The notes: generated by a model not told the origin, from the sequence alone. A DNA stretch of 64,000 nt from Nocardioides marmoribigeumensis (GCF_031458325.1 NZ_JAVDYG010000001.1:2170001-2234000), one strand, 5' to 3'. Positions 33,677 to 41,510 are shown, counted from the stretch's first letter. Numbers and translations: made by a program.

Positions 33677-34528
33677 TCAGGCGGGTCGTGGCACCTCGAC
33701 CGGTCGGCCGAGGTCGTGGGTGCCGAGGTGGTCCACGAGGAACCAGTGGCCGGTGGGGGCGCGCCACAGTGACCCGGTGAGCAGGGCCTGCTCGTCGGTG
33801 AGGGGGTGGGTCTGCCAGTGCCCGTGGGTCTTGGTGCGGTGGTGTCGCCGTCCGAGGGGGTGGAGGTTGGCGGTGTTGGACTGGCCCGGGGGGCCGGTGG
33901 GTCGGTGGTCGTAGGTGCGCAGGTGGTCCAGGTCGCAGGTCGGCGAGGCCTGCCGGCCGTGGGGGAACTGCTCGACGGGGTGCCGCAGCCGCACCGACTC
34001 CCGGATGTGGGCCGGGACGTCGTAGGAGTCTGGGCCCGGCGCTGCTGCTGCGCCATCGTCGAGGACGGCGCCCGCAGCAACGCCCCCGCCACGACCGCCA
34101 TCGCCCGGGGGAACGGCAAACCGCGCGAGGTCCGCTGCGGTCGCGGCGTCGACCGCCCGCGCGTCGTCGTCGTCCACCTCCGCCTTGGCGGTCGCGGTCG
34201 CGACCCGCCGGGCCTGCCACACCGGCACCTTGCCCGCCTTGACCAGCGCGTCCAGCCGCGGGTGGCGGTGCCGCAGGTTGAGCGCGTCGTCGATCTGCGA
34301 GCCCGCCGCCCACGACCCCACCCCGATCAACGCCCCCAACGTCGGGGCAGCGAACTCCGAGACCACCATCCCCACCGGCCCCACCGGCCCCGCCGGCAGG
34401 AGCCGCTCCCCCACACCAGCGCCGGCTGCACCAACCGACCCTCCCCCACACGCACCACCCCAGCAGGACGTCCCGCCGCAGGGAACATCCTCACCACGAC
34501 GGGAGGAGGGAGCGAAGTCATGCCCCAT
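33677..34528 (-). CDS. Shortened DUF222/HNH endonuclease-like protein, probably degenerate
   Basis: The 283-residue frame contains the C-terminal part of a DUF222-HNH protein: YDVPAHIRESVRLRHPVEQFP...CDLDHLRTYDHRPTG...STANLHPLGRRHHRTKTHGHWQ. An N-terminal DUF222-like segment (ALVKAGKVPVWQARRVATATAKAEVDDDDARAVDAA) precedes it. The middle is a short Gly/Ala-rich linker where intact members have about 150-200 more residues. The family's conserved Cys before the HNH core (usually FPxCxR) is replaced by FPHGRQ. These losses suggest a remnant of a repeated HNH gene rather than an active nuclease. The first 50 residues are Gly/Cys-rich and may not be genuine. Confidence 0.65.
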   Translation of the reverse strand: MGHDFAPSSRRGEDVPCGGTSCWGGACGGGSVGAAGAGVGERLLPAGPVGPVGMVVSEFAAPTLGALIGVGSWAAGSQIDDALNLRHRHPRLDALVKAGKVPVWQARRVATATAKAEVDDDDARAVDAATAADLARFAVPPGDGGRGGGVAAGAVLDDGAAAAPGPDSYDVPAHIRESVRLRHPVEQFPHGRQASPTCDLDHLRTYDHRPTGPPGQSNTANLHPLGRRHHRTKTHGHWQTHPLTDEQALLTGSLWRAPTGHWFLVDHLGTHDLGRPVEVPRPA

Positions 34529-34591
34529 TGAATCGAACGAGTGTCCGATCCACCACCCCTGACCAGCACCGATGTGGAGAAGTCGCGCCGC

Positions 34592-35398
34592 TCAGTCGAC
34601 CACCGGGTCGGGGACCGGGGAGGCGTCGAGGGACGGGCGGGACCGGTGCGCGTGCGCGCCCTCCTCGTCGGAGTGGGTGAGCGCCACGTAGGCCACGAGC
34701 GCGGCGAACAGCACGAGCCCGACGGCGGTCACCGCGCCCGTTCCCCAGCCGAGACCGCCTGTGGAGGGCTTGGCCGCCAGCCAGTCGGCGACGCTGGCGC
34801 CGAGCGGGCGCGTGAGGGCGTACGACGTCCAGAAGCACGCGACGGCGGGGAGCCCCAGGCGCCACAGCACCAGCGGGACCAGGATCGTGACGCCGAAGAT
34901 CACGATCGACCAGGCGAAGCCGAGCCCCGCGTCGATCGCCGCCGCATCCCCCAGGGCCGTCCCGAGCCCGAAGGTCAGCAGCACCGTCCCCCAGTAGAAG
35001 CGCTCGCGCCGGCTGGTGATGATCGAGTGCACCGAGAGCGTGCCCTCGCTGCTGCGCCACCAGGCCAGGAGGCCGCAGAGCAGGGCGAGGTAGACCAGCG
35101 AGTCGACCCAGTACGGCGTGCCGAGCAGCACGTGCGGACCGTCGGCGATCATCGTGCCGAACACCGCGACCATCAGGACGGTCGTCCAGTAGCGGACCGG
35201 GTGGTAGCTCTCGGCGCGCAGCTGCCACCGCAGGGCGGCGACGAATCCGCCGATCCCGACGACGGCGGCGACGGGGATGCTGTGTGTCCCCATGAAGTCC
35301 GAACCGGTCTCCCCGATGCCGGTGGTGAGCAGCTTGACCACCCAGAAGGTGAGCAGGACGTCGGGGACCTTGGGCGCGGCGAAGGTGCGGGTGCTCAT
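34592..35398 (-). CDS. COG4705-family membrane protein
   Basis: The 268-residue polytopic membrane protein has eight or so hydrophobic segments and opens with KVPDVLLTFWVVKLLTTGIGETGSDF, the conserved Lys/Glu/Asp signature of the COG4705 membrane-anchored family. A second related motif is in WGTVLLTFGLGTALGDAAA, which suggests the internal duplication known for this family. The C-terminal tail is charged and His-rich (THSDEEGAHAHRSR), possibly a metal-binding tail. The function is unknown. It stands alone with no evident operon partner. Confidence 0.85.
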   Translation of the reverse strand: MSTRTFAAPKVPDVLLTFWVVKLLTTGIGETGSDFMGTHSIPVAAVVGIGGFVAALRWQLRAESYHPVRYWTTVLMVAVFGTMIADGPHVLLGTPYWVDSLVYLALLCGLLAWWRSSEGTLSVHSIITSRRERFYWGTVLLTFGLGTALGDAAAIDAGLGFAWSIVIFGVTILVPLVLWRLGLPAVACFWTSYALTRPLGASVADWLAAKPSTGGLGWGTGAVTAVGLVLFAALVAYVALTHSDEEGAHAHRSRPSLDASPVPDPVVD

Positions 35399-35470
35399 GG
35401 GGCGCCACGATGACGGGCGGCCCCTGCACGCAACCTGACCGCTGGGCCCGCGAGGCGGGCGTCGGTCCGG

Positions 35471-35926
35471 CTACTGGCCGGCGGCCCACTCGGTGGCCAG
35501 CCTGTCGGCCTTCCACTCGCGCTCGGAGGTGATCGCCTCGTGGAGCTGCTCGCCGCGCCTGGCCAGCTCGTGCTCGCGCTCGAGGTCGACCGTCTCCAGG
35601 TCCGGAGGACCCGCCTGACGGGGGACCTGCGCGGCCGTGGCGCGGACCGACCTCAGCTCGCCCAGCTCCTCCAGCACGCTCGCGAGCTCGTCGCTCAGCG
35701 TCCGGGCGCGGGGCCACGGGTGGCTTGTCATGAGGGTGTCGGCCAGCTGGTCGAACTCCGCTCGCGTCGGCTCGGGGAGGTGGGCGCAGGACTCGTGGCG
35801 CCAGCGCCCGGTCAGGGTCCGGCGGGCGGGGGAGCCGAGCAGGTAGCGGTGGCAGCGCGCGCAGCGCACGCCCATCGGGGCAGATGGGTTGGTCTCGCCG
35901 GTCGTCCGGGGGGTCGGGTTCGGCAT
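35471..35926 (-). CDS. Hypothetical protein with N-terminal Cys/His ribbon
   Basis: The 151-residue protein has a Cys/His cluster near the N-terminus (MGVRCARCHRYL...RWRHESCAHL) that could hold one zinc ion, then a helical charged region (ELASVLEELGELRSV, REHELARRGEQLHEAITSEREWKADRL). No family is recognised. It has normal high-GC codon use and an ordinary ATG. It lies alone between the membrane protein and the divergent thioesterase. Confidence 0.6.
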   Translation of the reverse strand: MPNPTPRTTGETNPSAPMGVRCARCHRYLLGSPARRTLTGRWRHESCAHLPEPTRAEFDQLADTLMTSHPWPRARTLSDELASVLEELGELRSVRATAAQVPRQAGPPDLETVDLEREHELARRGEQLHEAITSEREWKADRLATEWAAGQ

Positions 35927-36056
35927 GGCACTCCTCAGCAGTCACTCGCACGGTAGGCAGGCTCCGCGGCCGGGTCGCAGGGCCGGTGGGCCCCCGTCCG
36001 GCCCCCAAGGGTCCGGGTCCCGACGTTTCGTGCAGTCCGACCACCCCTGTGGTCCG

Positions 36057-36068
36057 TAGGTTGTGACC
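36057..36068 (+). promoter_or_regulatory. Leaderless promoter, -10 TAGGTT
   Basis: TAGGTT (36057-36062) lies six bases before a GTG at 36069. This favours 36069 over the in-frame GTG at 36063 as the start of the thioesterase gene. Confidence 0.5.
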
Positions 36069-36758
36069 GTGTCCGAGCTGAGCCTGGGTTCCTTCTCCTT
36101 CGAGGACGTGCCGACCGAGGAGGTCGAGGCCGCCGAGGAGCTGTACGGCGGCCTGGCCGCCGACGTGCGCAGGCTCGTCGACGTGACCATCCGCAGCCGG
36201 GTCGACGCCGGTCGGGTCGCGGAGGCCCGCGAGCTCGTGCAGGGAGCGGCCGACGTCCTGGCCCGGGACGCCCTCGACGGCCCGGCCGGCGTGCACTACA
36301 ACGCCCACGGCCGGTCGTGGAACTGGGGCAACACGGTCGTCGGGGTGCGCAACGCCTTCGCTCCGCCGGTCCGGCTGGTGTGGGGCGACGACGACGTCGT
36401 GCGGTCCGCGGTGACGCTCGGGGCGGCGTACGAAGGGCCTCCGGGGAGCGTGCACGGCGGGGTGTCGGCGCTGCTGCTCGACCACCTGATGGGCGAGACG
36501 GCCAGCGCGCGGCACACGCGACTGACGGTGACCGGCACACTGACGCTGCGTTACGAGCGGCCGATCCCGCTCGGGCCGGTGCGGATGGAGGCCCGCGTCG
36601 GGAAGGAGGAGGGCCGCAAGGTCACCGTCGAGGGGTGGATCGGGCCCGACGACGACTCGGGTCCCTCGGTGAGGGCGAGCGGGCTGTTCATCGTGCCGAG
36701 CTGGGCGGCCGGCCCCCATGGTGCCGACCCCACCCCGCCCGGCGGGTCGCTGGACTGA
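36069..36758 (+). CDS. PaaI-like hotdog thioesterase
   Basis: The 229-residue protein carries a C-terminal hotdog domain with YEGPPGSVHGGVSALLLDHLMGETA, the catalytic segment of PaaI-type acyl-CoA thioesterases, and TLTLRYERPIPLGPVRMEARV. The N-terminal 90 residues are mostly helical (FEDVPTEEVEAAEELYGGLAADVRRLVD). They occur in actinobacterial thioesterases of the same type and may be a regulatory or dimerisation region. It ends five bases before the metallo-beta-lactamase-fold gene, so the two may be co-transcribed. The acyl substrate is unknown. Confidence 0.85.
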   Translation: MSELSLGSFSFEDVPTEEVEAAEELYGGLAADVRRLVDVTIRSRVDAGRVAEARELVQGAADVLARDALDGPAGVHYNAHGRSWNWGNTVVGVRNAFAPPVRLVWGDDDVVRSAVTLGAAYEGPPGSVHGGVSALLLDHLMGETASARHTRLTVTGTLTLRYERPIPLGPVRMEARVGKEEGRKVTVEGWIGPDDDSGPSVRASGLFIVPSWAAGPHGADPTPPGGSLD

Positions 36759-36763
36759 CGGGG

Positions 36764-37522
36764 ATGCGACTCAAGCCCGGCCGCCCGGACCTCGCGGCCC
36801 ACTCCGCCCTCGTCGACGCGGCGCTGGCGCGGCTCGCGCCGTCGCGGGTCGAGGCGGTCGTGCCCCTCCACGGGCACTTCGACCACGCGATGGACTCCGG
36901 GGTCGTCGCGCAGCGCACCGGGGCGTTCCTGGTCGGCAGCGCCTCCGCGGTGCAGGTCGGCCGAGGCGCCGGCCTGCCGGAGGACAGGCTCCACGTGGTC
37001 ACGCCCGGCCGGTCGGCGGTGTACGGCGCGTGGACGCTGACCTTCGTCGAGTCCGCCCACTGCCCGCCCGACCGGTTCCCCGGCACCATCGACGCCCCGC
37101 TCCGGCCACCGGTCAGGGCCTCGGCCTACCGCTGCGGCGAGGCCTGGTCGATCCTCGTGGGGCACGCCTCCGGTCGCCTGGCGCTGGTGCAGGGCAGTGC
37201 CGGGTTCGTCCCCGGGTCGCTCGAGGGCCACCACGCGGAGGTCGCCTACCTCGGAGCGGGCCAGCTGGGCGTGCTCGACGAGGGTTACCTCGTCGACTAC
37301 TGGCGCCACACCGTCCGCGCGGTCGGTGCCCGCCGGGTCGTCCTCATCCACTGGGACGACTTCTTCCGTCCCCTGGACCGACCCCTGCGGGCGCTGCCCT
37401 TCGCCGGCGACGACCTCGACGTCACGCTGCGGGTGCTCGGCCGGCTGGCCGCGGACGACGGCGTGGCCCTGCACCTGCCGCGCCTGTGGGAGCGCGAGGA
37501 CCCCTGGTCCGGTCTTCGCTGA
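36764..37522 (+). CDS. Metallo-beta-lactamase-fold hydrolase, N-terminally short
   Basis: The 252-residue protein contains the zinc-binding motif LHGHFDHAMD at about residue 36, then VGSASAVQVGRGAG and a segment around FVESAHCPPDRFPG. Intact relatives have roughly 50-60 more residues before the HxHxDH motif, covering the first strands of the fold. Here the ATG lies only just upstream, five bases after the preceding stop. The reading frame extends upstream but overlaps the thioesterase gene and does not resemble an MBL start. The gene may be truncated at its 5' end or represent a short variant. Confidence 0.75.
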   Translation: MRLKPGRPDLAAHSALVDAALARLAPSRVEAVVPLHGHFDHAMDSGVVAQRTGAFLVGSASAVQVGRGAGLPEDRLHVVTPGRSAVYGAWTLTFVESAHCPPDRFPGTIDAPLRPPVRASAYRCGEAWSILVGHASGRLALVQGSAGFVPGSLEGHHAEVAYLGAGQLGVLDEGYLVDYWRHTVRAVGARRVVLIHWDDFFRPLDRPLRALPFAGDDLDVTLRVLGRLAADDGVALHLPRLWEREDPWSGLR

Positions 37523-37652
37523 GGCGACGGCATGACCCACGTCACGTCGCCGATCCCGGTGCGGGTCCCGACATCGGGGCACCGGTGAGGAGAGGCCCCG
37601 GGGTCTGAACCCCGCGAGGCCCGCCCTTTCCCGCACCTCCACCACCCCATGC

Positions 37653-37693
37653 GCACACCGCCCTCCGGGCGGGAGTGCCGTGTCGCGGTGTGC
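37653..37693 (+). other. Hairpin in the leader before the CsbD-like gene
   Basis: GCACACCGC (37653-37661) and GCGGTGTGC (37685-37693) are perfect complements, with an inner GCCCTCC/GGGCGGG element. It lies in the 205-base gap after the MBL-fold gene. It could terminate the upstream transcript or structure the 5' leader of the next gene. Confidence 0.4.
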
Positions 37694-37727
37694 GTGCGGG
37701 CCCTGATCGACGATCGAGAGGAACCGC

Positions 37728-38258
37728 ATGAGCAACGAGAAGGCAGCAGAGGCCCGCGAAGGCCTGGTCGGCCACCTGGTCGGCAAGGCCAAGGAGGTCG
37801 CCGGCGCGGTGACCGGCAAGGACGGCCTGGTCGAGGAGGGCCAGCTCCAGCAGGCCGAGGCCGACCACCGTCGCCAGGCCGTCGCCGAGGAGGCCGTGGC
37901 CGAGGCCGAGCGGGCCGAGGCGACGCAGGAGGCCGACGAGGCCCGCCGCGAGGCCGCCGAGCACAAGGCGGACGCCGCGCGCACCACCGCCGCCGAGAAG
38001 TCGGCCGCCGAGGCCCAGGCCGTGGGCGAGGAGCGCGCCGCCGAGCGTGCCGCCGCGACCCGGGAGGCCGCGGGTCGCGACGCCGCGGAGAGGCAGGCCG
38101 ACGAGCTCGCCGAGCGCCGCCTCACCGAGGCCGAGGAGCTCGCCGACGAGGCCGAGGCCACCGAGCAGCGGGCCCAGGCCGAGAGCGCGCGACTCGCGCG
38201 CGAGGCCGCCACCGCCGACCAGCAGGCCGCGCAGCTGCGCAGCCCCCACCAGAACTGA
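37728..38258 (+). CDS. CsbD-like protein with long Ala/Glu-rich coiled coil
   Basis: The 176-residue protein begins with a CsbD-like stretch (MSNEKAAEAREGLVGHLVGKAKEVAGAVTGKDGLVEEGQLQQ). CsbD proteins are small hydrophilic general-stress proteins of unknown mechanism. From about residue 43 to the end it is an almost uninterrupted heptad-like Ala/Glu/Arg-rich helix (AEADHRRQAVAEEAVAEAERAE...). GAGAGGAA precedes the ATG. It is followed nine bases later by a second coiled-coil gene with the same composition. Confidence 0.82.
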   Translation: MSNEKAAEAREGLVGHLVGKAKEVAGAVTGKDGLVEEGQLQQAEADHRRQAVAEEAVAEAERAEATQEADEARREAAEHKADAARTTAAEKSAAEAQAVGEERAAERAAATREAAGRDAAERQADELAERRLTEAEELADEAEATEQRAQAESARLAREAATADQQAAQLRSPHQN

Positions 38259-38266
38259 GGACCCCG

Positions 38267-38911
38267 ATGAGTGCACTTCTCACCTTTCCCTACAAGCTCG
38301 CCCGCTTCCCGCTGGGCCTGGTCGACAGCACGGTGGCCGACCGGCTCCCGGTGACCTCGGCCCCGCGGCTGGTGCTCGACAAGGTGCTCGGCTCGGCCGA
38401 CCGCTTCGCCGGCTCCGTGCTCGGTGACGACGCGCTGGCCGCCCGCGGCTCGCAGCGCCTCCGGCGCACGGAGCAGGTCGAGCAGTCGGTCTCGCTCTCG
38501 CAGCAGGCCGCCGACGCCCGTCGTGAGTCCCGCGAGACCGCCGAGGCCGGCCAGGAGGAGGCCCAGCGTCAGCGCGAGGCCGCCCAGGAGCGCGCCACCA
38601 CCGGTCTCGAGGAGGCCGACCGCGCGGAGGTCCAGGGCAAGCAGCAGGCCCGGACCGAGGCCGAGACCGAGGCCGCGACCAAGAAGGAGGTCGCCGCGAA
38701 GCGCGCGGCGGGTCGCAAGGCCGCAGCCGAGCGCCGCCGCCAGGCCGAGGCCGCCAAGGCCGACGCCGCCGCGAACGCGACGCAGGCCGAGGCCGCCGCC
38801 GTGATCCAGGACGCCGACGAGGCGCAGGCGTCCGCGGACGAGGCGCGCTCCGACGCCGACCGGCTCGACCAGCTGGTCGGGGCGAAGAAGCGCGAGCGCA
38901 CGCAGGACTGA
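38267..38911 (+). CDS. Hydrophilic coiled-coil protein with N-terminal hydrophobic segment
   Basis: The 214-residue protein starts MSALLTFPYKLARFPLGLVDSTVADRLP, an amphipathic or weakly membrane-binding segment found at the N-terminus of a group of actinobacterial proteins next to CsbD-like genes. From about residue 65 on it is Ala/Glu/Gln/Arg-rich coiled coil (QAADARRESRETAEAGQEEAQRQREAAQERATT...). It probably pairs or co-assembles with the upstream CsbD-like protein; that is inference from shared composition and the nine-base spacing. No catalytic motif is visible. Confidence 0.75.
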   Translation: MSALLTFPYKLARFPLGLVDSTVADRLPVTSAPRLVLDKVLGSADRFAGSVLGDDALAARGSQRLRRTEQVEQSVSLSQQAADARRESRETAEAGQEEAQRQREAAQERATTGLEEADRAEVQGKQQARTEAETEAATKKEVAAKRAAGRKAAAERRRQAEAAKADAAANATQAEAAAVIQDADEAQASADEARSDADRLDQLVGAKKRERTQD

Positions 38912-39186
38912 CCCGACGGGGTCCGGTGGGTCCGGTGCGTCCGGGCTCGCCGGTCACCCTCGCTGCACCGCCTCCCGCCCTCCGGCATGAGACGGGCGCG
39001 AACGGGCACGATGGGAGAGGCGACCCAGGGGCCGCGCGCGGCCGCACCGACGAGGTGAGAGGGTGGCGCAGCGAGCAGGAAGTCCCGGACCCCGGCGACC
39101 TGGACCCGTGCCGGCGCCGAACCCGAGCACGCCGCCGCACCGCTGGCCACCACGCGGGCGGCGGCGTCCGAATCGCAGGAGAGCCC

Positions 39187-40398
39187 ATGACCGTCACCAT
39201 CCGGACCCGGCCCGTGCCGTCGACGACGGCCGAGGTCGCCGCCCCCTCGCGCCCGACGAGCGGTCGGACCGACGCTCCGTCGCACGGTCTGACCCAGGCC
39301 CAGGTGGAGCAGATCGGCGCGGAGCTCGAGGAGATCCGCCTCTCGGTGGTCGGCTCGCTCGGCGCGAGCGACGCGGCGTACATCCGGCGCGTGATCGCCG
39401 TCGAGCGCCACCTGCGCGCGGGCAGCCGTGCCGTGCTCCTGCTGAGCGCACGCTCGCGGACGGCGTGGTGGCTCGGGACCGCCGGGCTCGCGGTCGCCAA
39501 GATCCTCGACAACATGGAGATCGGCCACAACGTCCTGCACGGCCAGTGGGACTGGATGCGCGACCCGACGATCCACTCCAGCACCTGGGACTGGGACCAC
39601 GCCTCCCCGGCCGCGCAGTGGAAGCGGGCGCACAACGAGACCCACCACGTGCACACCAACGTGATCGGCCGCGACAACGACCTGGGCTACGGCATCATGC
39701 GCGTCGACGAGGCGCAGGAGTGGGAGCCGCGCCACCTCGCGCAGCCCCTGCTCAACCTGGTCAACGCGTGCATCTTCGAGTACGGCATCGCGACCTACGA
39801 CCTGGACCTCGGGGCGACGCTGCGCGAGAACCGCGGCTTCACCCCGGAGATGAAGCGCGACCTGCGCACGACCCTGCGCAAGGCGGCCAAGGGCGCCCTG
39901 CGCGACTACGCGATGTTCCCGCTGCTGTCCGGACCGTCCGCCCGCGGCCAGCTGACCGCGAGCCTCACGGCCAACTTCGCCCGCAACGTGTGGAGCCACT
40001 CGGTGATCATGTGCGGCCACTTCCCCGAAGGCGTCTCGACCTTCGAGGTCGACGAGGTCGACCCCGACGAGTCGCGCGGTGAGTGGTACGTCCGGCAGAT
40101 GCTCGGCTCGGCCAACATCTCCGGCGGCCCGCTGCTGCACCTGATGGCGGGCAACCTCAGCCACCAGGTCGAGCACCACCTGTTCCCCGACCTGCCGAGC
40201 AACCGGTACGCCGAGGTGGCGCCCCGGGTGCGCGAGGTCTTCGACCGGCACGGCCTGGCCTACAACAGCCGGCCCCTGGTGCCCCAGGTCGCCTCGGCCT
40301 GGCACAAGATCGTGCGCCTCTCGCTGCCCGACGACGGCTGGCGCGGGCTGGTGCGCCGGACCAGGGCCAGGGCCAGGGCCAGGGCCGCGGTCAGCTGA
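39187..40398 (+). CDS. Membrane fatty-acid desaturase
   Basis: The 403-residue enzyme has the three His boxes of acyl-lipid desaturases: HNVLH (114-118), HNETHH (149-154) and HQVEHH (326-331). Two hydrophobic stretches flank them (AWWLGTAGLAVAKIL and a later one). These coordinate a di-iron centre that introduces a double bond into fatty-acyl chains. Position specificity cannot be read. ATG 39187 follows AGGAGAGCCC; the 275 bases upstream hold no supported gene, and an in-frame extension there is low-complexity. The C-terminus ends in an Arg-Ala repeat encoded by four AGGGCC units. Confidence 0.92.
   Translation: MTVTIRTRPVPSTTAEVAAPSRPTSGRTDAPSHGLTQAQVEQIGAELEEIRLSVVGSLGASDAAYIRRVIAVERHLRAGSRAVLLLSARSRTAWWLGTAGLAVAKILDNMEIGHNVLHGQWDWMRDPTIHSSTWDWDHASPAAQWKRAHNETHHVHTNVIGRDNDLGYGIMRVDEAQEWEPRHLAQPLLNLVNACIFEYGIATYDLDLGATLRENRGFTPEMKRDLRTTLRKAAKGALRDYAMFPLLSGPSARGQLTASLTANFARNVWSHSVIMCGHFPEGVSTFEVDEVDPDESRGEWYVRQMLGSANISGGPLLHLMAGNLSHQVEHHLFPDLPSNRYAEVAPRVREVFDRHGLAYNSRPLVPQVASAWHKIVRLSLPDDGWRGLVRRTRARARARAAVS
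40363..40386 (+). repeat. Hexanucleotide tandem repeat (AGGGCC)x4
   Basis: Four exact AGGGCC units encode Arg-Ala four times at the end of the desaturase. As whole codon pairs they can vary in number without a frameshift. Confidence 0.9.
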
Positions 40399-40918
40399 AG
40401 ATCATGCAGCTCGACGTCGCGTGGGCGACCAGGCGGCGCTGCTCGTCGTACACCTGAGCCTCGGCGAGGGCAGTACGCCGGCCGCGCTGGAGCACGCGCC
40501 CCTCGGCGCGCAGGCAGCGCTGCTCGTCGTACACCTGAGCCTCGGCGAGGGCAGTACGCCGGCCGCGCTGGAGCACGCGCCCCTCGGCGCGCAGGCGACC
40601 GGACGCGACGGTCGCCGGCCGCAGGAACTTCACGGTGAGGTCGAGGCTGGTGTAGGCCTCGCCCGCCGCCAGCGTGGAGTGGACCGAGCAGGCGGCGGCG
40701 GTGTCGAGCATCGTGGCGAGCACGCCGCCGTGGACCGAGCCCAGCGGGTTGTAGTGGCGCTCGTGCGGCACCAGCTCGACGGAGAACGCGCCGACCTCCC
40801 CGTCGACGTTCTCCAGCCCGAGGGTCTCCGCGATCGGGGCGTGGGGCAGCACGCCGGAGCCGATCGCCTGCAGCTGCTCGATCCCGGTCATCGCGGCGAG
40901 GTCCTGGGTCCGTGTCAT
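40391..40918 (-). CDS. PaaI-family thioesterase with 27-residue tandem duplication
   Basis: The 175-residue hotdog protein has the active-site segment NPLGSVHGGVLATMLDTAAACSV and a C-terminal strand region. That region appears twice: the block from RAEGRVLQRGRRTALAEAQ through VYDEQR is repeated exactly, and the normal ending RLVAHATSSCMIFS follows. Without the second copy the length would be about 148, typical for PaaI. The extra 27 residues duplicate two beta strands of the hotdog and could disrupt or extend the sheet. The ATG at 40918 is preferred over 40954. The gene is divergent from an HxlR regulator and its stop overlaps the desaturase end by eight bases. Confidence 0.85.
   Translation of the reverse strand: MTRTQDLAAMTGIEQLQAIGSGVLPHAPIAETLGLENVDGEVGAFSVELVPHERHYNPLGSVHGGVLATMLDTAAACSVHSTLAAGEAYTSLDLTVKFLRPATVASGRLRAEGRVLQRGRRTALAEAQVYDEQRCLRAEGRVLQRGRRTALAEAQVYDEQRRLVAHATSSCMIFS
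40436..40597. repeat. Exact 81-bp tandem duplication
   Basis: Copies 40436-40516 and 40517-40597 are identical by eye except at the last base. The unit of 27 codons keeps the thioesterase reading frame. Near-identity shows the event is recent, or that it is an assembly artefact. Confidence 0.9.
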
Positions 40919-40945
40919 GGACCCAGGATGACGAGGGGTGGCTGA

Positions 40946-40973
40946 GTCTGTCAACCAGACCTAGAGTGGGGGC
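40946..40973 (+). promoter_or_regulatory. HxlR promoter: inverted repeat and leaderless -10
   Basis: GTCTGTCAACCAGAC (40946-40960) is an inverted repeat with 5-base arms and a 5-base spacer. It is followed directly by a -10 box TAGAGT (40962-40967), six bases before the HxlR ATG. The palindrome lies between the two divergent starts and is a candidate HxlR operator. Confidence 0.55.
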
Positions 40974-41456
40974 ATGAGCACCGCCCCTGCCCTCGCGTTC
41001 TCCACCGCCAACTGCCAGGTCGCCGGCGCCCTCGAGGTGATCGGGGAGACCGGCACGATGCTGGTGCTGCGCGAGGTGTTCAACGGGGTCCGCCGCTTCG
41101 ACGACATGCGCCGTCACAGCGGGCTGTCGCGCCAGGTGCTGAGCAACCGCCTGGCGACCCTGGTCGAGCACGGCGTCCTGCGACGCGTGCCCTACCGCGA
41201 CGAGGGGGCCCGCGTGCGCCACGAGTACCGCCTCACGCCCAAGGGCTTCGACCTCTACCCGGTGCTCGCCGCCCTGGCCCAGTGGGGCGAGCGGTACGTC
41301 GCCGGACCCGAGGGCGTCCCGGTGGAGCTCGAGCACCGCGGGTGCGGCGCCGTCGTCCGGCCGGTGCTGGTGTGCGACGAGGGGCACCGCCTCGACGACC
41401 TGCGCCAGGTGGCGACCCGGCCCGGGCCCGGGGTGCGGCCCTTCGCCGAGGCGTGA
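40974..41456 (+). CDS. HxlR/MarR-type winged-helix regulator
   Basis: The 160-residue protein has the HxlR winged helix: CQVAGALEVIGETGTMLVLREVFNGVRRFDDMRRHSGLSRQVLSNRLATLVEHGVLRRVPYRDEGARVRHEYRLTPKGFDLYPVL. The C-terminal 50 residues include two Cys (GCGAVVRPVLVC) that resemble the extra zinc-ribbon-like end seen in some actinobacterial HxlR proteins. It begins 55 bases from the divergent thioesterase start and likely represses or activates it. The leaderless -10 box supports the ATG. Confidence 0.9.
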   Translation: MSTAPALAFSTANCQVAGALEVIGETGTMLVLREVFNGVRRFDDMRRHSGLSRQVLSNRLATLVEHGVLRRVPYRDEGARVRHEYRLTPKGFDLYPVLAALAQWGERYVAGPEGVPVELEHRGCGAVVRPVLVCDEGHRLDDLRQVATRPGPGVRPFAEA

Positions 41457-41479
41457 CCACCTGACAAGACCAGACTTGA

Positions 41480-41493
41480 TTCTCTCCAGAGAA
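41480..41493 (+). promoter_or_regulatory. Palindrome upstream of furA
   Basis: TTCTCTCCAGAGAA has perfect 6-base arms around CC and ends 17 bases before the furA start. In actinobacteria FurA represses its own operon with katG, so this is a reasonable FurA or other operator candidate. Confidence 0.45.
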
Positions 41494-41510
41494 CCGAGAA
41501 GGGTGCAGGA

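Noticed and set aside
38912-39186. A 5' extension or extra small gene before the desaturase
   Set aside because: The only open frame there is Gly/Pro/Arg-rich, has no ribosome site and resembles noise. The 275 bases hold no supported gene.
40363-40386. The AGGGCC repeat as a regulatory element
   Set aside because: It is coding sequence in frame with the desaturase and encodes an Arg-Ala tail. No regulatory role is supported.
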